A DNA stretch of 43,717 bases from Cytophagaceae bacterium (GCA_027487695.1 JAIYDB010000003.1:1-43717); one strand, 5' to 3'; counted from the stretch's first letter, positions 25,978-35,007 are shown. The notes: a model not told the origin generated them from the sequence alone. Numbers and translations are program-made.

Positions 25978-26727
25978 ATGAATATGCGCTACTTACTCAT
26001 CTTTACCCTACTTTTTGCCTTAATAGGCAAGCAGGAGGTGCTTGCACAGAAAGTGAATTGGGATCATATTATTTTACCTCCCGATAGCTTAACAGATAAT
26101 GTTGAAGAAAAGCTTGTTCAGATTGCCTGGGCAAATTTTCCCCAAAACCAATCTAAATATGCCGATATAGCTATTTCAAAATCGAAATTGCAATATGCCA
26201 AATTCTCGTTTCTGGAAAACTTTGGAGCGGGTGTGCAAATCAATTCACAAGCAGGCCAACCTGCAACAAATAGTATTGGTGGTCCAGGAGGCACTATTCA
26301 GCAAGTTACCACAACAACTTCTTTACCAAGATTTGGGTTTGGCATACAATTTGGTATAGGTCAAGTATTAACAACACCTTTTAAAGTTAAAACTGCAAAA
26401 GAGGAATTAAGAAAAGCTGAACACGAGCTTAACCTTCAAAAAATGTTAGTAAGGAAAGAAGTGATTACTCGTTACAACACTTATAAAGCAGCCTACGAAG
26501 TATTAAGACATTACGCAGGTATTATTGAGGAAGTGAAAACATCTCATAGCGTTGCAGTTAAAAACTTTGAAAACGGTACCATTGCTTTAGATGTGTATCA
26601 ACAAAGTTTAGGATTGCTAAACCAAAATGAGGAGCGATTAATAGCCGCTAAGTACAATTTAAAGATTACCAAAGCTAACTTAGAAGAGTTACTTGGAGCC
26701 AAACTAGAAGAAATTATACAACAATAA
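25978..26727 (+). CDS. Half-length TolC-family outer-membrane protein
   Basis: A 249-residue protein with a signal peptide (cut after VLAQ, about residue 24). The mature part matches one of the two TolC repeats only: helix (KYADIAISKSKLQYAKF), strand (GAGVQINSQ), Gly/Pro/Thr-rich extracellular loop, strand (FGFGIQFGIGQ), then a long coiled-coil helix pair (about 130-245) with VAVKNFENGTIALDVYQQSLGLLNQNE and a terminal LEELLGAKL. Ordinary TolC-family proteins are 420-480 residues with two such repeats and work as trimers. This one would need six copies for a similar channel (inference). It sits directly before the Wzc-like gene (6-bp gap), and no Wza-type exporter is in the locus, so it may be the outer-membrane exit. 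The frame is intact at both ends, not a broken gene. Confidence 0.75.
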   Translation: MNMRYLLIFTLLFALIGKQEVLAQKVNWDHIILPPDSLTDNVEEKLVQIAWANFPQNQSKYADIAISKSKLQYAKFSFLENFGAGVQINSQAGQPATNSIGGPGGTIQQVTTTTSLPRFGFGIQFGIGQVLTTPFKVKTAKEELRKAEHELNLQKMLVRKEVITRYNTYKAAYEVLRHYAGIIEEVKTSHSVAVKNFENGTIALDVYQQSLGLLNQNEERLIAAKYNLKITKANLEELLGAKLEEIIQQ

Positions 26728-26733
26728 GGTACA

Positions 26734-28974
26734 ATGGAGCTAATTGAAATTTTAAAAACCCTCGCAGCCCGTAAATGGCTTTTGATAATCATCCCGATCA
26801 TCACTGGTTCACTTACTTATTTTGCGGTGCGCTCTACGCCCAGAACTTATAAGAGTAGGGCACAAATAGCTACAGGTATTACTGAAGCTGCAAGCTTATC
26901 TTTATCAAGTGATAAGGAATTTTTACAGCCTTTTATAATTGATAATCGCTTCAATAACCTTACTGAAATTGCTAAAAGCAAATTGGTATTTGATAAAGTT
27001 GGTGCTGAGCTCTTGTTACATGATTTAACCGATAAAAAGCCTTACAGAACCCCTAAAAAGGAAGCTTTAGATAAAGTTAAGTATGATAGAAAAGCTATCA
27101 TAAACCTTCTCCAAACTAAGCTTGCCACTGCTGAACCTATTAATGGTACTCCAGAGCAGGAACGTTCTCTTCAAAAAGTATTAGAGGTTTATGGTTACGA
27201 TATTATTTCATTGTTAAACAAAATGATGATTGCTCGTATCCCTGATACTGACTTCATTAAGTTTGAAATTGAAACAGAAAACCCTGCTTTAACTGCAGCT
27301 GTAGTAAATACTTCAACTATTAAGTTGATTGATTACAGCCAGTACATGAAATCAAGAAGGTCTAACAACTCTGTTGGATATTTTGAAAAACTAACAATCA
27401 GTAAGAAAAAGGACCTTGACGATAAAGTTGCTGAATTAAAGCGCTTTAAGCAAGATAACCAAGTTATGAACTACGACGAGGAAACTCGTACTTTAATTGA
27501 GCAAATCAAAAGTTTAGAAGAGCGTCTGCAAGCCGAGCGTGAGAAAATCCCTGCTATGCAAGCTGCTTTAAATAACATAGATAACAAGTTTTCTCCTAAC
27601 GAACGTAAGTACTTTGAAGACCAAGCTGGTGTATTTAACCGCCGCCTCATTGCTTCAAACGCAAGATTAACAACGCTTAGCCAACGCTACTACACCACTG
27701 GTTTCGATAACGAGCGTTTAAGAGATTCAATCTTCGATCTACGTAAATCTTTAGATTATGAAGTTCGTCGTAGTGCAGATGGTTTCTTGTTAAACCCTAA
27801 CGCTACCAAACAAGAACTAGTGGTTCGTAAAATGAATACCGAATTAGACCTTCAAATGGCAAAGTCTAACGTAGGTAGCATTCAGCGTGAAGTAGGCAGA
27901 TTAAAGTCGTTAACTGGACGTTATGCACCAATTGAAGCTGCATTAAGTTCATTAGAGCGTGATATTAGCTTAGCAAAAGATGCCTATATGATGGCTATGA
28001 ATAAGTTTAGCGTTGCTCAATCTGAGCAGTTAAATAACATTAGTAATTTGCGTGTTGTTGAAGTAGGTCAAACTCCTGAATATCCTGAAAGTCAGAAACT
28101 GGCTATCTTACTTGCCTTAACTATTATAGTAACTTTACTAGTGGTAGTGGTAATCATATTCATGTTAGAATACTTCGACCAAAGAGTAAAGTCAGCTTCT
28201 CGCTTCCGCAGAATCGCAGGTTTACCAGTAATTAGTTCGGTAAACTTATTACCAAATGGTAACTTAGATTTACGCAAGGCATTTAATCAAACTGAAAACC
28301 CTGACGATGTAACGCTATACAAAGCTTACTTACGTCACATCAGAAACATTTTTGTTGAAGATGGTAGCCAGGCTTTCTTATTCACAGGTTTCAATGGCGA
28401 TGAAGGTAAAACAACCCTTATCACTTCACTAGCAGTATCATTAGCCTTATTGAACAAGCGTGTTCTTGTGATTGATGCTAACTTTAAAAACAATGGTTTA
28501 ACAAGTGCATTCTTCGCTAAGCAAGTTTTGGTGAAAGATGAACCACTAACTTCAGAGTCTGTAAGCCCTACTGATTTACCTCAAATTGATGTAGTAGGTA
28601 CTAAAATTCAGGCTATGAGCCCAGCAGAAATTTTAAGTACTAATGGTTTTGAGCACTTTATGGCAGAAGCCAAGAAAAACTACCACTATATCTTAATTGA
28701 ATCTGCCTCATTAGAGCGCAACTTCGATGCTGAGGAATTATTACCTTATGCTGATAGAGTAATTGCAGTATTCGCAGCTAGCGAACCTTTACGCGAAGAT
28801 GACAAAGCTCGCTTACGTTTCTTCTCAGAACTAGGTCATAAGTTTATGGGTGCTATTCTTAACCAGGTTAAGAAAGAATACCTAGAAGATATTGTGAGCC
28901 AACAAAGCAAGAAAACTTTCAAATGGTTTGGCAGAAGCTCAAATGCACAAGGTGCAGCTAGCATTGCCCTGTAA
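26734..28974 (+). CDS. Wzc-like polysaccharide co-polymerase with degenerate tyrosine-kinase domain
   Basis: A 746-residue protein. N-terminal Wzz domain with a first TM helix (about 15-33) and PRTYKSRAQIATGIT; long periplasmic coiled coils (about 215-430); second TM (about 452-475); cytoplasmic P-loop ATPase (about 540-725). Walker A is present as GFNGDEGKTT (K559). Walker A', normally DxDxR, reads DANFKNN; Walker B, normally DxPP, reads ILIESASLE; and the C-terminus lacks the tyrosine cluster (only one Tyr in the last 45 residues). Known Wzc proteins need these elements for autophosphorylation, so this is probably a non-kinase or altered-nucleotide version that still sets chain length and export. 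It follows the TolC-like gene. Confidence 0.88.
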   Translation: MELIEILKTLAARKWLLIIIPIITGSLTYFAVRSTPRTYKSRAQIATGITEAASLSLSSDKEFLQPFIIDNRFNNLTEIAKSKLVFDKVGAELLLHDLTDKKPYRTPKKEALDKVKYDRKAIINLLQTKLATAEPINGTPEQERSLQKVLEVYGYDIISLLNKMMIARIPDTDFIKFEIETENPALTAAVVNTSTIKLIDYSQYMKSRRSNNSVGYFEKLTISKKKDLDDKVAELKRFKQDNQVMNYDEETRTLIEQIKSLEERLQAEREKIPAMQAALNNIDNKFSPNERKYFEDQAGVFNRRLIASNARLTTLSQRYYTTGFDNERLRDSIFDLRKSLDYEVRRSADGFLLNPNATKQELVVRKMNTELDLQMAKSNVGSIQREVGRLKSLTGRYAPIEAALSSLERDISLAKDAYMMAMNKFSVAQSEQLNNISNLRVVEVGQTPEYPESQKLAILLALTIIVTLLVVVVIIFMLEYFDQRVKSASRFRRIAGLPVISSVNLLPNGNLDLRKAFNQTENPDDVTLYKAYLRHIRNIFVEDGSQAFLFTGFNGDEGKTTLITSLAVSLALLNKRVLVIDANFKNNGLTSAFFAKQVLVKDEPLTSESVSPTDLPQIDVVGTKIQAMSPAEILSTNGFEHFMAEAKKNYHYILIESASLERNFDAEELLPYADRVIAVFAASEPLREDDKARLRFFSELGHKFMGAILNQVKKEYLEDIVSQQSKKTFKWFGRSSNAQGAASIAL

Positions 28975-28979
28975 ATCAA

Positions 28980-29816
28980 GTGAATAGAAAAGAGTTCTTA
29001 CAAAGAGCAAGTAGTTTGGGAATAGCCAGTTTAGCTGGCTATTCCCTTTTTGTTGAAAACAACCTTATAGAAATTACGAACCATAAACTGGTTCAGCCTC
29101 ACTACCCTACCCGCTTGCGGATTGCTCAGATTTCCGACTTGCATATGGGTGGTATGGCAACGAATTACCAAAAGGTAGCGGAACTATTACACCAAATTAA
29201 TCCAGACTATATCCTTATTACAGGCGACACTTTCGATAGCAGAAACGATGTAAAGGCGTTTAATGAATTTATGCGTCATTACCCTAAGCACATACCCACT
29301 TTTGCTTGTATTGGAAATTGGGACATTCAGTCAGATTTGGGTGTTGATAGGGTTATGGGAATACTATCCCAAAACGGAATTACCGTCCTAAGAAACAAAC
29401 ATCAGCATATCTCTTTAGCTGAAAAATACTCGATGAATTTAATAGGGGTAGATGATTCAAGGGAAGGGAACCCAAGATTGATGAAGGCGATTAAAGGAAT
29501 GCCAACAGCTACCATCAATATAATTATGCATCACTGCCCTGTGGAATTTAGAAGGGTAAAGTTTCTGCGTAAAAGGTTTCCGAACAAAGTTCCCTATCCT
29601 GATTTATGTTTAGCCGGCCATACCCATGGCGGACAAATAAATTTTTTCGGATATAGACCAATACTACCCGTAGGTTCCGGAGGGTATGCAGCAGGCTGGT
29701 ACCACGAAGGCAGATGCAACCTTTATGTGAACAGAGGAATTGGCACCACCAAATTCCCCTTTCGCTTCATGAACCGACCTGAAATAGCTGTGTTTGAGTT
29801 TACTAATAAGGGCTAG
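28980..29816 (+). CDS. Calcineurin-like metallophosphoesterase (YkuE-like)
   Basis: A 278-residue enzyme starting at GTG, 5 bp after the Wzc-like stop. Metal-binding motifs in order: AQISDLHMG, ITGDTFD, IGNWDIQ, IIMHHCPVEF, LAGHTHGGQINFFG. The N-terminus NRKEFLQRASSLGIASLAGYSLF looks like a degenerate Tat-type signal (single arginine) or membrane anchor. YkuE-like relatives act on phospholipid or UDP-lipid substrates, but the substrate here is unknown. As the last gene of the exopolysaccharide operon it may act on lipid-linked intermediates or products (inference). Its stop shares the palindrome CTAG with the stop of the convergent gene. Confidence 0.85.
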   Translation: MNRKEFLQRASSLGIASLAGYSLFVENNLIEITNHKLVQPHYPTRLRIAQISDLHMGGMATNYQKVAELLHQINPDYILITGDTFDSRNDVKAFNEFMRHYPKHIPTFACIGNWDIQSDLGVDRVMGILSQNGITVLRNKHQHISLAEKYSMNLIGVDDSREGNPRLMKAIKGMPTATINIIMHHCPVEFRRVKFLRKRFPNKVPYPDLCLAGHTHGGQINFFGYRPILPVGSGGYAAGWYHEGRCNLYVNRGIGTTKFPFRFMNRPEIAVFEFTNKG

Positions 29817-30754
29817 AATATTCGATACCCTAAAGAAAACCCCATCCAAATATTAGCCTTATAGGGTTTAGGAATGGGTGATGTTTCAATAATTTTTTCT
29901 GCTGCAAATAGCAGCCCATAACTAAACTGCTTGTTTTCAAGACTGAATATCAATGGTATAGAGTACGATGGATAGTACCCTGGTTCATAAGTAACCGACT
30001 GAGTAGGATTAGTCCGAACTACAATGGTTTGGGGCGAAACTTTAACCCGAGAAACAAGAATACCCGTATTCAAGCCAAATCTGAACGACGATTTTGGTAT
30101 TTGGTAGCTGGCACCAATAGTATAACCTATACTGATTGTCGGATCTACATATTCTTTTTCGCCTAATCTTATTTTAAAGGGAACTGCGACTACTCCACTT
30201 GTAAAAGTAACTTGCCTATAATCTTGAAATATCTTTTCAAAGTCGCCTTTGTGAACTACGGCAATACGAATAATTAAAGCCTCGTTTTGGACATCACTAT
30301 TTTTAATACCCACAAACGCATAGTTATATGAAGCTGCCAAATCATAAACTCGTCCCTTATTAATTTCGGCAATTCTTGCTTTAAAAGAATTAGCGAGGCT
30401 AGGTTCCTTTGAATATAAAGCTATGGCTTTTTTTAAAATTCCATTAGTATAGTTTAAATTTTCTGAAAGTAGCACTGTTACAGAATCACTAGAATTAAAT
30501 ATGCCAAATTCAGTGTTGGTTAAGCGGTCATCAAAATAGCAAAGCATATAAATACTATCGTTAGTTACCGCTGCAACTTTAGCGAGATAGTCTTTACTTA
30601 GATACTTCAAATACTTGCTTTGCACCATATTGGTATCTACCTCCTTTACGTATGTATTAATTTGAACACGGTAGGTCTTTTCCAAATCTTGGGCTTGTAC
30701 ACTATTATGCCATAGCAAGACTAAAATTAAAAGGATAGAGCAGTATAATTTCAT
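29813..30754 (-). CDS. Secreted protein of unknown function, likely outer-membrane beta-barrel C-terminus
   Basis: Not recognised as a named family. 313 residues with a clear signal peptide (SVQAQ, about residue 22). The first half is mixed helix/strand (YLKYLSKDYLAKVAAV, FKARIAEINKGRVYDLAASYNYAF). From about 205 on, alternating hydrophobic strands separated by turns (SIGYTIGASYQ, SFRFGLNTGILVSRV, SYSIPLIFSLENKQFSYGLLFAAEKI) end in GFSLGYRIF, a terminal aromatic typical of outer-membrane barrels. It is convergent with the metallophosphoesterase and overlaps it by 4 bp at the stop codons. Confidence 0.6.
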   Translation of the reverse strand: MKLYCSILLILVLLWHNSVQAQDLEKTYRVQINTYVKEVDTNMVQSKYLKYLSKDYLAKVAAVTNDSIYMLCYFDDRLTNTEFGIFNSSDSVTVLLSENLNYTNGILKKAIALYSKEPSLANSFKARIAEINKGRVYDLAASYNYAFVGIKNSDVQNEALIIRIAVVHKGDFEKIFQDYRQVTFTSGVVAVPFKIRLGEKEYVDPTISIGYTIGASYQIPKSSFRFGLNTGILVSRVKVSPQTIVVRTNPTQSVTYEPGYYPSYSIPLIFSLENKQFSYGLLFAAEKIIETSPIPKPYKANIWMGFSLGYRIF

Positions 30755-30847
30755 AGTGATAAAAGTAAATCAGAAATAAAACTCGCTTTAAAAATACACC
30801 AAGTATTGATAAAAAACATAAGCAATTATTAAAAGGTAACAAAAAGC

Positions 30848-30880
30848 AAAAAACCGCTCAATTTTCATTGAACGGTTTTT
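30848..30880 (-). terminator. Terminator of tRNA-Leu
   Basis: Read on the minus strand: a 13-bp stem (one G-U pair) AAAACCGTTCAAT/ATTGAGCGGTTTT closed by a GAAA tetraloop and followed by Ts. It begins 13 bp after the tRNA 3' end. A strong intrinsic terminator. Confidence 0.85.
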
Positions 30881-30892
30881 GTAATTACCACT

Positions 30893-30979
30893 TGGTACCC
30901 AGAGCCGGGGTCGAACCGGCACGAACTTGCATTCATTGGTGTTTGAGACCAACGCGTCTACCAATTCCGCCATCTGGGC
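30893..30979 (-). tRNA. tRNA-Leu (anticodon CAA)
   Basis: 87 nt including an encoded CCA. Acceptor stem GCCCAGA/TCTGGGT (first pair G-U, as in some E. coli tRNA-Leu), D-arm with AATTGGTAGA, anticodon stem TTGGT/ACCAA around the loop CTCAAAC (anticodon CAA, reads UUG), a long variable arm as expected for leucine, T-arm GCCGGTTCGACCCCGGC. It has its own promoter (30993-31024) and terminator (30848-30880). Confidence 0.97.
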
Positions 30980-30992
30980 TTATTTGGGAGTG

Positions 30993-31024
30993 CAAACATA
31001 CGGTTTTGTTTCGTTAAAGCAAAA
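30993..31024 (-). promoter_or_regulatory. Promoter of tRNA-Leu
   Basis: On the minus strand: TTTTG, 19 bp, then TATGTTTG, an exact match to the Bacteroidota -7 box TAnnTTTG with a well-placed -33 TTG. The predicted start, about 7 nt downstream, falls a few bases before the tRNA 5' end at 30979. Confidence 0.82.
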
Positions 31025-31039
31025 CCCTCGAGCATATTT

Positions 31040-32572
31040 TTACAGCTTTATGGTAAAGTTTCCTTTCTCATATCGCTTGTAAAATACCCTATCACCTACT
31101 TTTAAGTATAAGGCAATGGGCGCACTTGTGGTACCTTTAACCACTACTTCATCAGAAACATCTTTCCGAGCCTTAGCCTTAATTGTGACATTTGCATTGC
31201 CTACCAATAGGTTTTCTATCCCGTGGGCATCGGTTCTATTCAGGTTCCAAGTTAGTTGTTGCTTATTTCCTTCTACTTCAAAACCTAAGTAATTTTCGAT
31301 GAGAAAGTTAATGGCGACTAGGTTACTTCCTAAGGTATTTTTATCCGAACTTCCCTTTACAGGTTCACTTGTGTAGGCGTTATACTTACTAAATAACTTC
31401 TTGGTTTTCTTAAAGCTATTAAGCTGGTTATCAAGTATTTTACTGGCGAAGTTATTGGTCAAGGTAGTTTTGCCGATGGCTTTTAATCCTTGAATCACCA
31501 TAAAGTTTAGCTCACCATAACTTGCTATTTCTTTATCTGAATTTGGTTCTTTAACCGTGGCTGGAAAAAGAGTTGGCGTATTCCAAGTGGACTGATTTTC
31601 CAGATTTCTAAGCATCATTGTCTTTTGCTTTTCACTAGGAATTTCAGCAAGTAGTGTCCAATATCCATTGATTGTAGCTACTGTTTCTGATTTACGTTTA
31701 GCGTTCAAATCGGCAAATACATTGCGCTTTGGGTCATAAAATTGCGTGCCTATAATTTGCCTTAATTGGTTTATTCTTTCCTTATAAGATTCTTGAAAAG
31801 CTGCATTATTAGAAAGCCCAATCATATTGTAGGCATACTTATAGTTAATCACCATTTGTGAGGCGATATCTATTTGGCTTACTGTACTTCTTGGTATCTC
31901 AGTTATCCCCGCTGAAGCTGGAGTATTCCAGAAGTAACTGTTATTTGCTTCATTTGGTAAAGCCTTATTCAATTCAAGCCATTCAATTTGAAAGCTGAGT
32001 GGGTCTGTAACTCGTTTGGCACGAATGCTATCTCCCGTATGCTTAAACCATTCCCATTCTGCCCAAGCCAATAAAGGTGGATCTGAACTTGCCTTGCGTT
32101 GGTCTTTAGAAATATAACTTCCAAATTTTGGATCAATTTGTCTACCAATAAAGCCATCCATCTGCTGCAATTCAAAGAAGTTATCCATTGCCTGACCCGC
32201 ATTAAAGGCATTAACACCATACTTCCAAAAGTGCATACTCATTTCCGTATGCCACATACTTAAGTTTGCACTATCTACGGGTTTTATATAGGCGTATTTG
32301 AGTTTACTACCTGCTTTGGGTATTTCAATTTCATTGAAGGCATTTTCCCAAGCCTTGTAATACATTTCTAACAGAGCCTTATCGGCAACTATCGGCTTTG
32401 GCAGCTTCTTCTTAAGGGACTTAAAATTTAAACTACTTGGATTGCTATAACTTACTTTCGGATAGATACCTAACGGTGGTAAATCTTCAGAAGTTGATTC
32501 AGGTTCTTGTCCTAAAGCATTATTGATCAAAAAGAACGCAAAGAGTATCAGGAGTAGTTTTTGGAATTTCAT
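31040..32572 (-). CDS. Secreted six-hairpin glycosidase-like protein (trehalase/MGH1-like fold)
   Basis: A 510-residue protein with a signal peptide (NALGQ, about residue 21). It has the pattern of alpha/alpha-toroid glycosidases of the GH37/GH63/mannosylglycerate hydrolase-like group: MHFWKYGVNAFNAGQAMDNFF, QQMDGFIGRQI, SDPPLLAWAEWEWFKHTGD, ATINGYWTLLAEIPSE, and a C-terminal beta domain (about 425-510). Related enzymes usually show a WD acid in the first motif; here it reads FWK, so the catalytic acid is either elsewhere or lost. Probable periplasmic or outer-membrane glycan or disaccharide processing. It lies 31 bp after upp on the same strand. Confidence 0.65.
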   Translation of the reverse strand: MKFQKLLLILFAFFLINNALGQEPESTSEDLPPLGIYPKVSYSNPSSLNFKSLKKKLPKPIVADKALLEMYYKAWENAFNEIEIPKAGSKLKYAYIKPVDSANLSMWHTEMSMHFWKYGVNAFNAGQAMDNFFELQQMDGFIGRQIDPKFGSYISKDQRKASSDPPLLAWAEWEWFKHTGDSIRAKRVTDPLSFQIEWLELNKALPNEANNSYFWNTPASAGITEIPRSTVSQIDIASQMVINYKYAYNMIGLSNNAAFQESYKERINQLRQIIGTQFYDPKRNVFADLNAKRKSETVATINGYWTLLAEIPSEKQKTMMLRNLENQSTWNTPTLFPATVKEPNSDKEIASYGELNFMVIQGLKAIGKTTLTNNFASKILDNQLNSFKKTKKLFSKYNAYTSEPVKGSSDKNTLGSNLVAINFLIENYLGFEVEGNKQQLTWNLNRTDAHGIENLLVGNANVTIKAKARKDVSDEVVVKGTTSAPIALYLKVGDRVFYKRYEKGNFTIKL

Positions 32573-32603
32573 TTTCTATTTATTGAACTTCATTAATTAA
32601 TAC

Positions 32604-33254
32604 TTACAACTTAGGACCAAAGCAAAGGTCGCCCGCATCGCCAAGACCTGGTACAATATAAGAATGGGTATTCAAGTGGCTATCTTGCGCTGCTAACCAA
32701 AGGGTAATATGTGGTATTTCTTGTTCTAAATGGGCAATTCCTTCTGGTGCCCCAACTACAGATACAATATGAATTGCTTTAGGTTTTCCGTGCTTTTCTA
32801 ACTGCTTTACAGTCTTCACCAAGCTTTGCCCTGTGGCAAGCATAGGGTCGGCCAAGATTACAATTCTTCCTTCCAACGATGGACAAGCCAGATAATCTAA
32901 CGCTACCTCAAAGCTATCATCGTTATTTGGGTGGTTTCTAAATGCCCCAATAAAACCTATATCTGCTGAATCAAATGCCTTGCGTAAACCTTCTAATAAA
33001 GGAGCACCTGCCCGCATAATGCCAATGATTACAGGTTGTTCCTCTAATTCAGCTGATTTGCAAACGGCCAATGGGGTTTCAACCTCTATTTCTTTCCAAG
33101 TCAAATGTTTACTTAACTCATAACCCATCAAAAAACCAATTTGCTGCAAGTTTTCATTGAACAACCTACGGTTGGTTTGTTTAGAAAAATCGCGTAACTC
33201 GTTCAGGTATTGGGTAATCAGGCTATTTTGGGAAGAGAATAAATGCTTGGTCAT
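32604..33254 (-). CDS. upp: Uracil phosphoribosyltransferase
   Basis: A 216-residue type I PRTase that makes UMP from uracil and PRPP in pyrimidine salvage. Seen: MRAGAPLLEGLRKAF, the PRPP-binding loop ILADPMLATGQSL, and the uracil-binding end PGLGDAGDLCFG. Length and motif order match the family (about 208-217). Divergent from recN across 100 bp. A GATATTTG on the minus strand near 33300 resembles a -7 box but lacks a good -33 partner. Confidence 0.95.
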   Translation of the reverse strand: MTKHLFSSQNSLITQYLNELRDFSKQTNRRLFNENLQQIGFLMGYELSKHLTWKEIEVETPLAVCKSAELEEQPVIIGIMRAGAPLLEGLRKAFDSADIGFIGAFRNHPNNDDSFEVALDYLACPSLEGRIVILADPMLATGQSLVKTVKQLEKHGKPKAIHIVSVVGAPEGIAHLEQEIPHITLWLAAQDSHLNTHSYIVPGLGDAGDLCFGPKL

Positions 33255-33354
33255 ATAGATAATTAGTAGAGAGAATGAAAATAATTAAGATTTGGCAAAT
33301 ATCGGCAGAAGAAAACATTGGTTTCAATGCAACTAATATCGGAAATTTGCGGCT

Positions 33355-35007
33355 ATGTTAAAACACCTGCTCATTCGTAATTACGCTCTTATAGAACAGT
33401 TGGAACTTTCCCCCAATATCGCCTTAAATATCATAACTGGCGAAACTGGAGCAGGAAAATCAATTATGCTTGGTGCTATTGGGCTATTACTAGGTCAGCG
33501 AGCAGATGGTAAAGTGGTTGCTGGCAATACAGATAAATGTATTGTAGAGGCTACTTTTGACATAACTGGCTATAATTTGGAGCCTTTTTTTGCTGAGCAA
33601 GATTTAGATTTTGCAGAAGAAACCATTGTTCGTAGAGAGATTAGTGCGGCTGGCAAAAGTCGGATTTTTATAAATGATATACCTACTACCTTAGAAATAG
33701 CCAAGGCTTTAGGTGGCTTCCTAATCGATATTCACTCCCAACACGATACTATGCAATTGGGAACAGGTAATTACCAACTCCAGTTATTAGATACCTATGC
33801 AGGTAATTTTGCAGAGAAAGCCACTTATCTAACTGCCTATCAGCAATATAAGGAGGCGGAAAATAAACTAAACGAACTTAAGACCATTGCCAAGCGCGAT
33901 AGGAAAGAATTAGACTTTAACCTATTTCAACTGGCTGAATTACAGCAGGCTGCACTAAAGGATAACGAGCAAGAAACGCTGGAACAGGAACTTAGTCTGC
34001 TTGAAAATGGAGAAGAAATAAAATCCAAGCTATCTGAATTGGTGCTTTTGTTTGATGAAGGTGAGTTCCCAATTATCCTTCAATTAAAAACAGGTACGCA
34101 ATTATTACAGAAGCTAGCCAACTTTCAGCCGCTGTTTCAAGAATTAGCTCAAAGAGCTGAAAGCAGTCTTATAGAGCTCAGGGATATTTATGACGAACTG
34201 AGTAATGCTGCCGAAAAAACAGATGTTGATGCCAATCAACTTATTACCGTTCAAGAACGATTAAGTCTTATTTATAATCTGCAAAAGAAGCACGGACTTG
34301 GTACAATCAATGAATTGCTAGCCCTGCAAGCCGATTTAGAGCAAAAAGTGGGTAGCCTTCAAAACTTAGATGAGGCTATTGAAATAGCTCAAAAACAAGT
34401 TTTAAAGACTGAAAAGGAATTAGCTAAACAAGCTGCAAAGCTATCAGCCACTCGAGTTGAAGCGGCTTCAAATTTCACAAAAGCTATATTGCCCCTATTC
34501 ACTGAAGTTGGTATGCCAAATGCCTCTATCAATTTTGAGGTAACTGAAGCTAAGGCAACTGCAAACGGCGCTAATACTGTTCAAATACTGTTTTCTGCTA
34601 ACAAAGGGGTTACCTTAAAAGACCTAAAGCAAGTTGCAAGCGGTGGCGAGTTTAGCCGTTTAATGTTGTGCATAAAGTATTTAATGGCAAGTAAAACCCA
34701 ATTGCCAACCATCATTTTCGATGAAATTGATACAGGTATTAGTGGTGAGGTAGCCAGAAAAGTAAGCAAGCTTATTTCCCAAATGAGCAACCACCACCAG
34801 GTAATTGCCATTACTCACTTGCCGCAATTGGCAAGCAGAATGGGCAACCATTACTTTGTGTTTAAAGATAATAGCGGCGTAAAAACCATCAGTAAAATAA
34901 GACTACTGGAAAAGCAAGAACGTATAGATGAACTTGCCCAAATGATTAGTGGAACTCCAATATCCCCTACAGCCATAGCTGCAGCAGAAGAAATGTTAGA
35001 AAGTTAA
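33355..35007 (+). CDS. recN: DNA repair protein RecN
   Basis: A 550-residue SMC-like ATPase for double-strand break repair. Walker A ITGETGAGKSIML near residue 30, SRIFINDIPTT, the Q-loop region IDIHSQHDTMQL, two coiled-coil arms (about 155-240 and 260-370), ABC signature VASGGEFSRLML, Walker B PTIIFDEIDTGISG, and H-switch AITHLPQLASR. Length agrees with E. coli RecN (553). The upstream spacer contains a small CATTG-N4-CAATG dyad near the start but not the operator seen before dnaE2, so the two repair genes are not obviously co-regulated. Confidence 0.96.
   Translation: MLKHLLIRNYALIEQLELSPNIALNIITGETGAGKSIMLGAIGLLLGQRADGKVVAGNTDKCIVEATFDITGYNLEPFFAEQDLDFAEETIVRREISAAGKSRIFINDIPTTLEIAKALGGFLIDIHSQHDTMQLGTGNYQLQLLDTYAGNFAEKATYLTAYQQYKEAENKLNELKTIAKRDRKELDFNLFQLAELQQAALKDNEQETLEQELSLLENGEEIKSKLSELVLLFDEGEFPIILQLKTGTQLLQKLANFQPLFQELAQRAESSLIELRDIYDELSNAAEKTDVDANQLITVQERLSLIYNLQKKHGLGTINELLALQADLEQKVGSLQNLDEAIEIAQKQVLKTEKELAKQAAKLSATRVEAASNFTKAILPLFTEVGMPNASINFEVTEAKATANGANTVQILFSANKGVTLKDLKQVASGGEFSRLMLCIKYLMASKTQLPTIIFDEIDTGISGEVARKVSKLISQMSNHHQVIAITHLPQLASRMGNHYFVFKDNSGVKTISKIRLLEKQERIDELAQMISGTPISPTAIAAAEEMLES

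Noticed and set aside
25978-26727. Half-length TolC as a truncated pseudogene
   Set aside because: It has an intact signal peptide, a complete single repeat, a proper stop, and tight spacing to both neighbours, so it reads as a functional short form.
30788-30973. 61-codon minus-strand frame starting MAELVDALVSNT
   Set aside because: It is the translated tRNA-Leu plus its terminator, a common false gene call.
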